33,926 nt of DNA from an uncultured Erysipelotrichaceae bacterium (GTDB taxonomy: Bacteria > Bacillota_I > Bacilli_A > Erysipelotrichales > Erysipelotrichaceae): contig CACYXJ010000020.1 of the NCBI GenBank assembly GCA_902778375.1, positions 1-33,926 of the forward strand. The letters run 5' to 3'. The notes under the pieces were generated by a model that was not told where the DNA came from, made no database searches, and saw nothing but the letters and a program-made list of their open reading frames with translations. Of the stretch, positions 7,940 through 15,753 are shown piece by piece. The position numbers were made by a program, and so were the translations under genes. Each line of letters begins with the position of its first letter. Within the stretch, counting starts at the first letter, position 1.

Positions 7940-9337
7940 ATGGTATTCAGCAGTCTGACATTTCTGTTCGCCTATCTGCCTGCCGTTCTGGCAGTGTATT
8001 TTCTTGTCCCCTTCCGGTTCCGCAACCTTGTTCTTCTGGTCGTGAGCCTGTTTTTTTATGGCTGGGGCGAACCTGTCTATATTCTGGTCATGATTTTCTC
8101 GATCCTGTTCAACTGGGTGTTCGGAAGACTGATCGGCCAGTACCGGGACAGTGACAGAAAGAAGGCGCAGACCTGTCTTGCCATCTGTATTGCCCTGAAC
8201 CTGCTGCTGCTTGGTTTCTTCAAGTATTTTGACTTCCTGGCGGACAATCTCAACGCCCTGGGAATCATGTTTCTCAAGCCTTTGCATCTGGGTCTGCCGA
8301 TCGGCATCAGTTTCTATACCTTCCAGGCGATGTCCTATCCGATCGATATCTACCGGCACGATACGAATCCGCAGCCTTCCCCGGTCAGCTTCGGCGCCTA
8401 TGTCACCATGTTCCCGCAGCTGATTGCCGGTCCGATCGTCCGCTACCGCGACATCGCGGACATGCTGGAAAACCGGCGCGAGACCGTCGATAAATTCTAT
8501 GAAGGCGTCATCCGTTTCGTTACCGGTCTGGCCAAGAAGGTTCTTCTTGCCAACAGTGCCGGTCTGGTTTTCGATACCGTCAATTCACTTTCCTTTGAAC
8601 AGAGCAGTGTTCTGACTGCCTGGCTGGGAATCATCTTCTATGCCTTCCAGATCTATTTCGATTTCAGCGGCTATTCCGATATGGCGATCGGTCTTGGGAA
8701 AATGCTCGGCTTTGATTTCCTGGAAAACTTCAATTATCCGTATACCGCCCGTTCCATTACCGACTTCTGGCGCCGCTGGCACATGTCGCTGTCGACATGG
8801 TTCAGGGATTATGTCTATATTCCTCTCGGCGGCAACCGGCGGGGACTGGCGCGGCAGCTGATCAACATCATGATCGTCTGGCTGCTGACCGGTTTCTGGC
8901 ACGGCGCGTCATGGAATTTTGTCCTCTGGGGCGTGCTGTACGGTGCAGTGCTGATCATCGAAAAGCTCTTCCTGCTGAAACAGCTTGAAAAGGCACCCGG
9001 CTGGCTGTGCCATGTCTATACGATGATCATCGTTCTGATTGCCTGGGTCCTGTTCGCCTTTACCGATTTCAGCGATGTACTGAACTATCTCGGCATGATG
9101 TTCGGTCATGCTTCGGCTTTTGCCAATATCTATACGCTGTACTTCCTGCGTAGCCATCTGGCACTGCTGATCATCTGCGCTCTCGCCTGCACACCGGTTG
9201 CGAAATCGCGTTTCAATTTCCTGAAAGACAGATCGTTCGCTCTTGCCCAGCCGCTGCTGGTGCTGCTTGTTCTTGCGGCATGCACGGCGTTCATTGTCGA
9301 CGCGTCCTATAATCCGTTCCTGTATTTCCGCTTCTAG
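7940..9337 (+). CDS. MBOAT family O-acyltransferase (AlgI/DltB-like)
   Basis: A 465-residue polytopic membrane protein of the MBOAT family, which moves acyl (often acetyl) groups across the membrane onto surface glycans. The start FSSLTFLFAYLPAVL and the segment WRRWHMSLSTWFRDYVYIPLG (near 278-297) are signatures of the AlgI/PatA branch. The catalytic histidine is H321 in GFWHGASW. Hydrophobic helices cover most of the length, which is normal for AlgI-like proteins. The ATG at 7940 has AAGGA upstream. The next gene, nine bases on, encodes a DHHW protein, the usual soluble partner. Together they probably O-acetylate an exported polysaccharide; the glycan is unknown. A dlt operon function is unlikely because dltA, dltC and dltD are absent. 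Confidence 0.94.
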   Translation: MVFSSLTFLFAYLPAVLAVYFLVPFRFRNLVLLVVSLFFYGWGEPVYILVMIFSILFNWVFGRLIGQYRDSDRKKAQTCLAICIALNLLLLGFFKYFDFLADNLNALGIMFLKPLHLGLPIGISFYTFQAMSYPIDIYRHDTNPQPSPVSFGAYVTMFPQLIAGPIVRYRDIADMLENRRETVDKFYEGVIRFVTGLAKKVLLANSAGLVFDTVNSLSFEQSSVLTAWLGIIFYAFQIYFDFSGYSDMAIGLGKMLGFDFLENFNYPYTARSITDFWRRWHMSLSTWFRDYVYIPLGGNRRGLARQLINIMIVWLLTGFWHGASWNFVLWGVLYGAVLIIEKLFLLKQLEKAPGWLCHVYTMIIVLIAWVLFAFTDFSDVLNYLGMMFGHASAFANIYTLYFLRSHLALLIICALACTPVAKSRFNFLKDRSFALAQPLLVLLVLAACTAFIVDASYNPFLYFRF

Positions 9338-9345
9338 GAGAACCT

Positions 9346-10476
9346 ATGAAAAAAACAGATCAGAAACAAAAACAGATCCGCATGGTCGTGACAGGAGTAT
9401 TCTGCCTGTTCATTTTCGCTTTGTCTGTTGCCAATCTGTTTGCTCCGAAAAAAGACTTCTCCGAGAATGAAAACAGGATGCTTTCCCCCTTCCCGTCCCT
9501 GAGCGCGAGAAACATTCTGCTTGGTGATTTCGATACGGAATTCGAGACCTGGTTCGCTGATCATTTTATCGGTCGTGATGACTGGATCATGCGCAAGGCA
9601 TCGCTGCGTACCGACTTCGGCGCCATTGATAACAATGGTGTCTGGCTCTGCCGGGATCACCGTCTCGTCTCCCAGTTCCTGACCTGCGATTATGAAAACG
9701 TCGAAAAGAACATTTCCTATCTGCAGGAATTCTCCGAAGAGAATGATATGACACTGAATATTCTTCTGGTACCGACAGCGGCATACGGCGAAAAGAAATA
9801 TCTTCCCCTGGCAGCCGCCAATGTCGATGAAAAAGCGCTGCTGGAGAGAATCGGCGAATCTCTCGGCAATCAGAATTTCATCGATATCAGCGACGATCTC
9901 CTGAGTGTCAATGACGCCTACTTCCGCACTGACCATCACTGGAATGAGAAAGGCGCCCTGATCGCCTATCAGGTGATCTGCAAGGAAGTGCTTGGCAGGA
10001 AACCGGAGAACTTCACCTATGAAGATGTGTCGGATTCCTTCCGCGGCTCGATGTACTCCCGCTCCGGCGCTTTCTGGACACCGGCTGACAGTATCTACAG
10101 AATCATCCCCGAATACGACATTCCCGTCACTGTCACCTTCGAAGACGGACGGGTCATGGATACGATGTTCGTCGATGAACATCTTCAGGAAAAGGACCAG
10201 TACACCTATTATCTGGACGGCAATCACGGCTATGTGAATATCAAAACCGGCAATGCCAACGGCCGGAAGGCAATCGTCGTCAAGGATTCCTTCGCCCATA
10301 TTCTTCTGCCCTATCTGGCGCAGGAATATGAAGAAGTGGAAGTCTTCGACCTGCGGTATTATACCGAAAGCATTTCCGAACATATCGATGAAGAGAACCG
10401 CGAGAAAACGGACATCTATGTGATCTACGGTCTCGATACATTCTGCAGCGACAACTATCTTTCAATTTTCTGGTGA
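9346..10476 (+). CDS. DHHW family protein, probable O-acetylation partner
   Basis: A 376-residue protein with one N-terminal membrane anchor (about 12-33) and an extracytoplasmic body. The DHHW motif is at 196-199 (FRTDHHWNEKGA), the signature of the DHHW family, related to AlgJ/AlgX-type SGNH-like acetyltransferases. The early NRMLSPFPSLS stretch and the KDSFAHILLPYLA stretch near the C-terminus (Asp-Ser-Phe) agree with that family. It likely takes the acetyl group delivered by the neighbouring MBOAT protein and passes it to a surface glycan; this is an inference from the gene pair. The ribosome site AGGAG overlaps the MBOAT stop region. Its own stop overlaps a possible GTG start of the following RNA methyltransferase. 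Confidence 0.88.
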   Translation: MKKTDQKQKQIRMVVTGVFCLFIFALSVANLFAPKKDFSENENRMLSPFPSLSARNILLGDFDTEFETWFADHFIGRDDWIMRKASLRTDFGAIDNNGVWLCRDHRLVSQFLTCDYENVEKNISYLQEFSEENDMTLNILLVPTAAYGEKKYLPLAAANVDEKALLERIGESLGNQNFIDISDDLLSVNDAYFRTDHHWNEKGALIAYQVICKEVLGRKPENFTYEDVSDSFRGSMYSRSGAFWTPADSIYRIIPEYDIPVTVTFEDGRVMDTMFVDEHLQEKDQYTYYLDGNHGYVNIKTGNANGRKAIVVKDSFAHILLPYLAQEYEEVEVFDLRYYTESISEHIDEENREKTDIYVIYGLDTFCSDNYLSIFW

Positions 10477-10481
10477 TATAT

Positions 10482-11798
10482 ATGAAACTGAACTTTGTGA
10501 AAATGGGAATCAACGGTGAAGGCATCGGCTATGAAAACCGCAGGCCTGTCTTCTGCGACGGCGTTCTTCCCGGCGAAACAGCAATCATCGATATTGAAGA
10601 GGATCATGGCACCTATCTGAAGGCAAAATGCCGGAAGCGTCTGAAATCCTCGGACGACAGGATCCGTTCCGTCTGCCGCCATCAGAATGACTGCGGCGGC
10701 TGTCCGCTTCTGATCATGCGCTATGACGCCCAGCTGAAAGCCAAGCGGGAACTGCTGAAGGAAGCACTGTATAAATACGGCAATGTCAGGGAGCACTTCA
10801 TCCGTGACATCCGCGGCAGTCAGAAAACCCTCGGCTACCGCTCGGCATGCAAACTGCCTGTCAGGGAAGTCAACGGCGAACTGTACAGCGGCATGTACAA
10901 ACCCAACAGCAACCATTTCATTCCTGTCGGCAGATGCCTGATGCATGACGAACAGCTGGAGGCATCCCGCCGGAGAATCATGAAGGTTCTCAACAACGCC
11001 GGAATCAAGGCATATGATGCGGCATCGCGAAAAGGTCTCCGCTATCTTGTCATGCGCTGTGCCGGCGGTCATATTCAGTGCACCCTGGTCAGCGGCAAGG
11101 ATACCTATTCCGGGGAACTGATCGAAGAGATCATGAAAGCCGGGCATCTCGACAGTCTCTTCCAGTCAGTCAATACTTCCCGCCGCTCACCGGATATATT
11201 CGGCCCCAAAACCAGATGTCTTGCCGGCAGCAAAACGATTCCGCTCACCATCGGCGGCATCACCCTGCAGCTTTCCCCGCAGGCATTCTTCCAGCTGAAT
11301 ATCGGTCAGGCGGAAAAGATGTATGAAACAGCCGTTTCCAAGATCGATCCCTGCGGCGTGCTTGTCGAAGCCTATTGCGGCATCGGCGCCATGTCCCTGA
11401 TGTCTCATCAGAAAGCAGAGAGAATCGTCGGCATCGAAAACGTTCCCGATGCCATCCGCGATGCCAAGGCCAACGCTGAAGCAAATAATATCCGCAATGT
11501 TGAATTCATCTGTGACGACGCGGCGGAAGGACTTCTGAAAACGGCTATGAAAACAGAAATCGATACAGTCCTGGCGGATCCACCCCGCAGCGGCATGGAT
11601 CAGGCCATGATCTCCGCCCTGCTGAGTGTTCATCCCCGCAAGATCATTTATGTTTCCTGCAACCCGGCAACCCTTGCCCGCAATCTGAAGGATCTGAAAC
11701 GCGCCTATCATGTGGTTACCGTGATTCCGTTCGATCTGTTCCCCAATACCCCGCATGTGGAAAGCATTACTGTCCTGGAAGCGGACAGTATCAGGTGA
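10482..11798 (+). CDS. 23S rRNA (uracil-5-)-methyltransferase, RlmD/RumA family
   Basis: SAM-dependent methyltransferase that makes 5-methyluridine in RNA. An iron-sulfur cluster motif CRHQNDCGGC (C65, C71, C74) with a later Cys in GRCLMHDEQ gives the four ligands. The SAM-binding EAYCGIGAMSL, the motif ADPPRSG and the catalytic Cys in YVSCNPATLARNL are intact. A TRAM-like strand region precedes the cluster. At 438 residues it is typical of Firmicute RlmCD/RumA-like enzymes, which may modify U747 and/or U1939 of 23S rRNA. A GTG at 10473 overlaps the previous stop; I prefer ATG 10482, though neither has a strong ribosome site, so translation is probably coupled. It overlaps the pseudouridine synthase gene region downstream. 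Confidence 0.9.
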   Translation: MKLNFVKMGINGEGIGYENRRPVFCDGVLPGETAIIDIEEDHGTYLKAKCRKRLKSSDDRIRSVCRHQNDCGGCPLLIMRYDAQLKAKRELLKEALYKYGNVREHFIRDIRGSQKTLGYRSACKLPVREVNGELYSGMYKPNSNHFIPVGRCLMHDEQLEASRRRIMKVLNNAGIKAYDAASRKGLRYLVMRCAGGHIQCTLVSGKDTYSGELIEEIMKAGHLDSLFQSVNTSRRSPDIFGPKTRCLAGSKTIPLTIGGITLQLSPQAFFQLNIGQAEKMYETAVSKIDPCGVLVEAYCGIGAMSLMSHQKAERIVGIENVPDAIRDAKANAEANNIRNVEFICDDAAEGLLKTAMKTEIDTVLADPPRSGMDQAMISALLSVHPRKIIYVSCNPATLARNLKDLKRAYHVVTVIPFDLFPNTPHVESITVLEADSIR

Positions 11799-11803
11799 GA
11801 ACC

Positions 11804-12703
11804 ATGAAGTACACCCGTCTGGAAGACAGGATCGTCATCCAGCCTTCCCAACAATACGAAAAGAAGACAGTCGGTGACTTCCTGGAAGAATACTGCATTT
11901 CCCGGAAGAACCGTTATCTGATGCTGCAGAATCATGAGATCCTGCTTGACGATATTCCGGTAAAGAGTCAGGAGGAAACAATCAGTGAAAGATCCCTGAC
12001 AATTCTTCTGCCGGATCAGGAGCCTGACTGGCCGGCGGCAGATGAGCCCTGCCGTGTGATCTATGAAGATGATTTTGTCTATATCGTCCGCAAGGATGCC
12101 GGCTGTATCATCCACGGCGAAAACGATGATACCGGATGTCTGTGCGCCCGGGCTGCCAGATGGCAGACCGACCACGGTGTTCATGCCCCGGTACGGCCTC
12201 TGCACCGCCTGGATAAGGATACCCAGGGACTTGTTCTTTTCAGCAAGATTCCCTTCTTCCAGCCCTGGCTGGACAGCCAGCTTTCACAGAAGCAGATCCG
12301 CCGCCATTATCTGGCAATCACCCGCGGCAGAAGCGAACCGGGGAAAAAATACACGTTCCGTGACAGGATCGGCCGCGACCGGCATCAGAGCGGTGTCTAC
12401 CGCGTCAGCAAGACCGGTGTCGAGGCTGTGACGAAGGCGGAATGCCTGGCTGCGAAAAACGGATATCTGCTGTTCGGCTGCGATCTGGAAACCGGCCGTA
12501 CCCATCAGATCCGCGTGCATCTTTCCGCCCATGGTTTTCCGATCGTCAACGATCCGCTCTACGGATCCGCTTCAAGAGATTTCCGCTGTATGGGCCTCTG
12601 GGCAGACGAAATCACATTCCGCAGTCCCCTGACCCGCAAGAAACACCGCATCCGCGATTTTGAAAATGAAGACTACCGATTCTTTGAAGGAGAGAAAAAA
12701 TGA
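11804..12703 (+). CDS. RluA family pseudouridine synthase
   Basis: A 299-residue RNA pseudouridine synthase. The catalytic Asp lies in the RluA signature HRLDKDTQGLVLFSK. Later family motifs include YLAITRG and TGRTHQIRVHLSAHGFPIVNDPLYG. An N-terminal region of about 80 residues (VGDFLEEYCISRKNRYLML) resembles an S4-type RNA-binding module. The target uridine (23S rRNA or tRNA) cannot be assigned. ATG 11804 is chosen because AGGTGA (11793-11798) sits five bases upstream; a GTG at 11795 is an alternative. Its stop overlaps the next start as ATGA. Pairing with the methyltransferase gives a small RNA-modification block inside the operon. Confidence 0.92.
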   Translation: MKYTRLEDRIVIQPSQQYEKKTVGDFLEEYCISRKNRYLMLQNHEILLDDIPVKSQEETISERSLTILLPDQEPDWPAADEPCRVIYEDDFVYIVRKDAGCIIHGENDDTGCLCARAARWQTDHGVHAPVRPLHRLDKDTQGLVLFSKIPFFQPWLDSQLSQKQIRRHYLAITRGRSEPGKKYTFRDRIGRDRHQSGVYRVSKTGVEAVTKAECLAAKNGYLLFGCDLETGRTHQIRVHLSAHGFPIVNDPLYGSASRDFRCMGLWADEITFRSPLTRKKHRIRDFENEDYRFFEGEKK

Positions 12704-13920
12704 CAAAGTTTGATTTCACATCGATCATGGACCGCCGTCATCATGACGCCATCGCTGTTGACTGTCCGGCCGAACAGAAATTCGGCTTCACCGGATTCAC
12801 ACCAAAAGAAGGTTTTGACATTATCCCGATGTGGGTCGCGGATATGAATTTCCCGGTCGTTCCGGCCATCCAGAAAGCGATGCACGGAAGGATCGATCAT
12901 CCTGCCTTCGGCTATTTCATGCCCCGCGACGAATACTTCGAATCGATCATCCGCTGGCAGAAGGAACACCACGGAATCGAAGATCTGAAGCCGGAACATA
13001 TCGGCTATGAAAACGGCGTTCTCGGCGGTGTCGTATCGGCCATGAACGTCCTTGCCGGCAAAGGCGGCAAGATCCTTCTGCATTCGCCGACCTACATCGG
13101 CTTTACCGGCTCCCTGGAAAACAACGGTTTCCATCTCGTTCTTTCCCCTCTTTACCAGGACGACAGCGGCATCTGGCGCATGGACTATGAAGATATGGAA
13201 AAGCGTATCGTTGAAGAGGATATCCACGCGGCAATCATGTGCAATCCTCACAACCCGACCGGACGTGTCTGGGAAAAGGAGGAACTGGAAAAAGCCTATG
13301 AGATCTTTGAAAGACATGACGTCTATGTCGTCAGCGACGAGATCTGGTCGGATCTGACTCTTGACGGTTACCGTCATATCCCCTGCCAGAGCGTCAGTGA
13401 ATATGCCCGCAGCCATACCGCCGCCATGTACGCGCCATCCAAGACATTCAACCTGGCCGGACTGATCGGCAGTTACCACATCATCTATGACAAGTGGCTG
13501 CGTGACCGCATCCTCAAGGAGTCTTCCCTCTCCCATTACAATTCCATGAATATCCTTTCCATGTACGCCCTGATCGGCGCCTACAGCGAGGAAGGAAAGG
13601 AATGGGTCGAAGAACTCCGGCAGGTGCTCTCCGGCAATGTCGACTGGGCGTACAGTTATATCAGGGAACATTTCGAAGGTGTTTCGCTGCTGAAACCGCA
13701 GGGAACCTACATGCTGTTCATCGACTGTGAGGAATTCTGCAAAAAACAGGGAATCGATATCGACGAACTGCTGCGCAAAGGCTGGGAAGTCGGCGTCTTC
13801 TGGCAGGACGGCAGACCGTTCCACGGCCGCTGGAACATCCGCATGAACCTCGCCCTGCCGCTCTCCCGCGTGCAGGAAGCGTTCGAACGGCTTGACAGGT
13901 ATGTATTCAACGGGGAATGA
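12700..13920 (+). CDS. patB: MalY/PatB family PLP-dependent cystathionine beta-lyase/aminotransferase
   Basis: A 406-residue fold-type I PLP enzyme of the MalY/PatB group. These cleave C-S bonds of cystathionine or cysteine conjugates to a thiol, pyruvate and ammonia. Visible features: MWVADMNFPVVPAI near the start, NPHNPTGRVW, SDEIWSDL (PLP-ring Asp) and the Schiff-base lysine K248 in APSKTFNLAGL. The C-terminal WNIRMNLALP carries the substrate carboxylate-binding Arg. Length is typical (about 390-400). GAAGGAGAG precedes the ATG, which overlaps the RluA stop by four bases. No methionine or cysteine biosynthesis genes are near, so its role could be sulfur assimilation or detoxification. The symbol is by family resemblance only. 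Confidence 0.88.
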   Translation: MTKFDFTSIMDRRHHDAIAVDCPAEQKFGFTGFTPKEGFDIIPMWVADMNFPVVPAIQKAMHGRIDHPAFGYFMPRDEYFESIIRWQKEHHGIEDLKPEHIGYENGVLGGVVSAMNVLAGKGGKILLHSPTYIGFTGSLENNGFHLVLSPLYQDDSGIWRMDYEDMEKRIVEEDIHAAIMCNPHNPTGRVWEKEELEKAYEIFERHDVYVVSDEIWSDLTLDGYRHIPCQSVSEYARSHTAAMYAPSKTFNLAGLIGSYHIIYDKWLRDRILKESSLSHYNSMNILSMYALIGAYSEEGKEWVEELRQVLSGNVDWAYSYIREHFEGVSLLKPQGTYMLFIDCEEFCKKQGIDIDELLRKGWEVGVFWQDGRPFHGRWNIRMNLALPLSRVQEAFERLDRYVFNGE

Positions 13921-13922
13921 TC

Positions 13923-14745
13923 ATGGGTAAAATTCTGTTTATCGATGTTGACGGAACCCTGTGTTCGCCTGTCTATAACAAACCGCCGGTTTCGGCGGTG
14001 GAAGCGATCCGCAAGGCCCGTGCCAACGGCCATAAAGCCTATATCTGCACCGGCCGTTCTAAAGCCGAAGTCTACGATGATATCTGGGCAATCGGCCTGG
14101 ACGGAATGATCGGCGGCAACGGCTGCTTTGTGGAGGATAACGGCGAAGTGATCCTGCATCAGAAACTGAGTGCGGAAGAATGCCGCCATATCGTCGACTG
14201 GTGCAAGGCCAATGACCTGGAATTCTATCTGGAATGCAACAGCGGTCTGTATCCTTCTCCCTTCTCCCTTCTACCGTCAGAGATCGGAAGAAGCCTACCG
14301 CCGGAAATACGGCCGCGAGCCTCAGTACGGCGACTTCTTCGAGAAGATGATCTACAATGCCAGTCCCTATCGCGACGACGTCAACAAGATCAGCTTCCGG
14401 CTGAACAGCTGGCAGGATTATCTCAATGCCTGCGAGGAGTTCAGCAGCCTGCATGTCGGCTGCTGGGGCGGTGACGCGCCGAACTGTTCGCATGGCGATG
14501 TTTCGCCGGAAGGCATCAGCAAGGCCAATGCCATCCGGGTGCTCCTGGACCATCTTGGTGAAGACGCGGCAGATACCATTGCCTTCGGTGATGAAGCGGT
14601 CGATATTCCGATGTTCGAGATCTGCGGTTATGCCGTCGCCATGGGCAGCGGCAGCGAAAACGCAAAAAAAGCGGCGGACTATATCACCGCCGGCACCGAC
14701 GAAGACGGTCTTTACAAAGCCTTCGAATATCTCAAACTGATCTGA
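13923..14745 (+). pseudogene. HAD-IIB (Cof-like) hydrolase, frameshifted by a 7-bp tandem duplication
   Basis: Two adjacent reading frames make one HAD-IIB phosphatase of about 270 residues. The first (from ATG 13923, ribosome site GGGGA) carries motif I DVDGTL and CTGRSKAEVYDD. The second (to 14745) carries YNASPYRDDVNKISF, the lysine region EGISKANAI and the metal-binding GDEAVDIPMFE. The switch falls at CTTCTCC repeated in tandem (14254-14260, 14261-14267) followed by CTTCTAC. Removing one 7-bp unit restores one frame reading GLYPSPFYRQRSEEAYRRK. The first frame otherwise continues out of register to 14474. Both halves look well preserved, so the break is recent, phase-variable, or an assembly error. 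Last gene of the rightward operon. Confidence 0.85.
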
Positions 14746-14748
14746 TAA

Positions 14749-14776
14749 AAAACAGTGTCCGGCCGGACACTGTTTT
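14749..14776. terminator. Perfect palindromic bidirectional terminator
   Basis: A 28-bp perfect palindrome with arms AAAACAGTGTCCGG / CCGGACACTGTTTT lies between the convergent HAD genes. A-rich and T-rich ends serve both directions. Its right end touches the stop codon of the leftward HAD gene. Confidence 0.9.
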
Positions 14777-15591
14777 CATACGATTCCGAGTTCTTCCAGT
14801 ACTTTCGCGACACCGTCCTGGCGGCAGTCATCGGCAATGATATCAGCTGCTTCCTTGATATCGTCCTTGCCGTTGCCCATCGCCACACCGATCGCCGCTT
14901 TCTTCACAAACGGCGTGTCGTTTCCGGCATCGCCGAAAGCAATGACATTCTCCCAAGTCAGACCGTATTCCTTCAGGGCTGTTTCGACCGTCAGGGATTT
15001 ATCCACCGACTTGAGGAATACGTCAAAGCCGCCGCGGTATGACCAGGCAAACTGCAGATCGGGAATGACATCGACGAACGGTTCAACGATATTCTGGCCG
15101 CCGACCAGGAACGTTCCAAGCGGTTCGCCGTGCGTCAGATGATGGAGATGATGACGGGTGTCATCGATGATCTGGTCTTCCCATGGACTGTCCGTATCCA
15201 GATAGCCGCGGATGAATTTCTGATGATTCGCATAGGTCACGATATGGTCTTCGAACTTGAATCCGAGACCGACATTGTACTGCAGACAGAGGAAGGTGAT
15301 CGCCTTCATGTGCGCCTCGGTCATCGGGTGCTTGGAAATCGCTTTTCCGTTGCGGTCGGTCGTGCAGGCGCCGTTGATCGTTCCGTTGATATCCATCGGC
15401 AGATCTTCGAACAGACTGTCCTGCAGAAAGGTGTGATGGCGGCCGGTGTTGATAATGACTTTGATGCCTTTATCCATGGCCTTGCGAAAATCCCTGGCAA
15501 GCCTTCTGGACATTGCCGGTTCGCGGGAAGGAATGATTGTATTATCGACGTCGCATACGATCAGGCGTATATTCTCTGCACGTTTTTTCAT
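14776..15591 (-). CDS. HAD-IIB (Cof-type) hydrolase
   Basis: A 271-residue haloacid dehalogenase-type phosphatase with a type IIB cap. Motif I is CDVDNTI near the start (nucleophile Asp), followed by NTGRHHTFL, the lysine-containing TVETALKEYGL and the metal-binding GDAGNDTPF. Cof-type enzymes dephosphorylate sugar phosphates, flavin or PLP precursors; the substrate is not predictable. It faces the broken HAD-IIB gene across a shared terminator; they are distant members of the same superfamily. The start ATG at 15591 has no ribosome site: a TGGTATAAT promoter element ends seven bases before it, implying a leaderless mRNA. The next in-frame Met lies after the DxD motif region and would remove it. 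Confidence 0.92.
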   Translation of the reverse strand: MKKRAENIRLIVCDVDNTIIPSREPAMSRRLARDFRKAMDKGIKVIINTGRHHTFLQDSLFEDLPMDINGTINGACTTDRNGKAISKHPMTEAHMKAITFLCLQYNVGLGFKFEDHIVTYANHQKFIRGYLDTDSPWEDQIIDDTRHHLHHLTHGEPLGTFLVGGQNIVEPFVDVIPDLQFAWSYRGGFDVFLKSVDKSLTVETALKEYGLTWENVIAFGDAGNDTPFVKKAAIGVAMGNGKDDIKEAADIIADDCRQDGVAKVLEELGIV

Positions 15592-15598
15592 ATTTAAA

Positions 15599-15607
15599 AT
15601 TATACCA
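15599..15607 (-). promoter_or_regulatory. Extended -10 promoter abutting the HAD start codon
   Basis: Read leftward: TGGTATAAT, an extended -10 with a perfect hexamer, followed by seven bases and then ATG. A start site 6-8 bases downstream of the hexamer falls on or beside the A of the ATG. No -35 consensus is visible, as is common with extended -10 elements. Confidence 0.6.
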
Positions 15608-15637
15608 TATCGTGATAATATAACATATGTTCGTTAC

Positions 15638-15714
15638 GCGCCCGTGGCGCAATTGGATAGCGCATCTGATTCCGAATCAGAAGGTTGTGGGTTCGATTCC
15701 CGTCGGGCGCGCCA
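15638..15714 (+). tRNA. tRNA-Arg (anticodon CCG)
   Basis: A full cloverleaf can be folded: acceptor GCGCCCG (15638-15644) with CGGGCGC (15704-15710), D stem GCGC/GCGC, anticodon stem TCTGA/TCAGA with loop TTCCGAA, and T arm GTGGG-TTCGATT-CCCGT with two G-U pairs. The anticodon CCG (15672-15674) reads the arginine codon CGG. The CCA end is encoded (15712-15714). It is a single tRNA gene followed directly by a terminator. No integrase or repeat of its 3' end is seen beside it. Confidence 0.96.
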
Positions 15715-15718
15715 TAAG

Positions 15719-15753
15719 AAAAGGCTTTAACCTCAAAGGTCAGAGCCTTTTTT
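15719..15753 (+). terminator. Terminator of tRNA-Arg
   Basis: AAGGCTTTAACC pairs with GGTCAGAGCCTT (one wobble, one mismatch) around a short TCAAA loop, followed by six T residues. A-rich sequence upstream could also serve the convergent lipid kinase gene. Confidence 0.8.

Noticed and set aside
15638..15714. tRNA-Arg as an integration site
   Set aside because: tRNA genes are common targets, but the gene is intact, no repeat of its 3' end is seen nearby, and ordinary chromosomal genes flank it on both sides.
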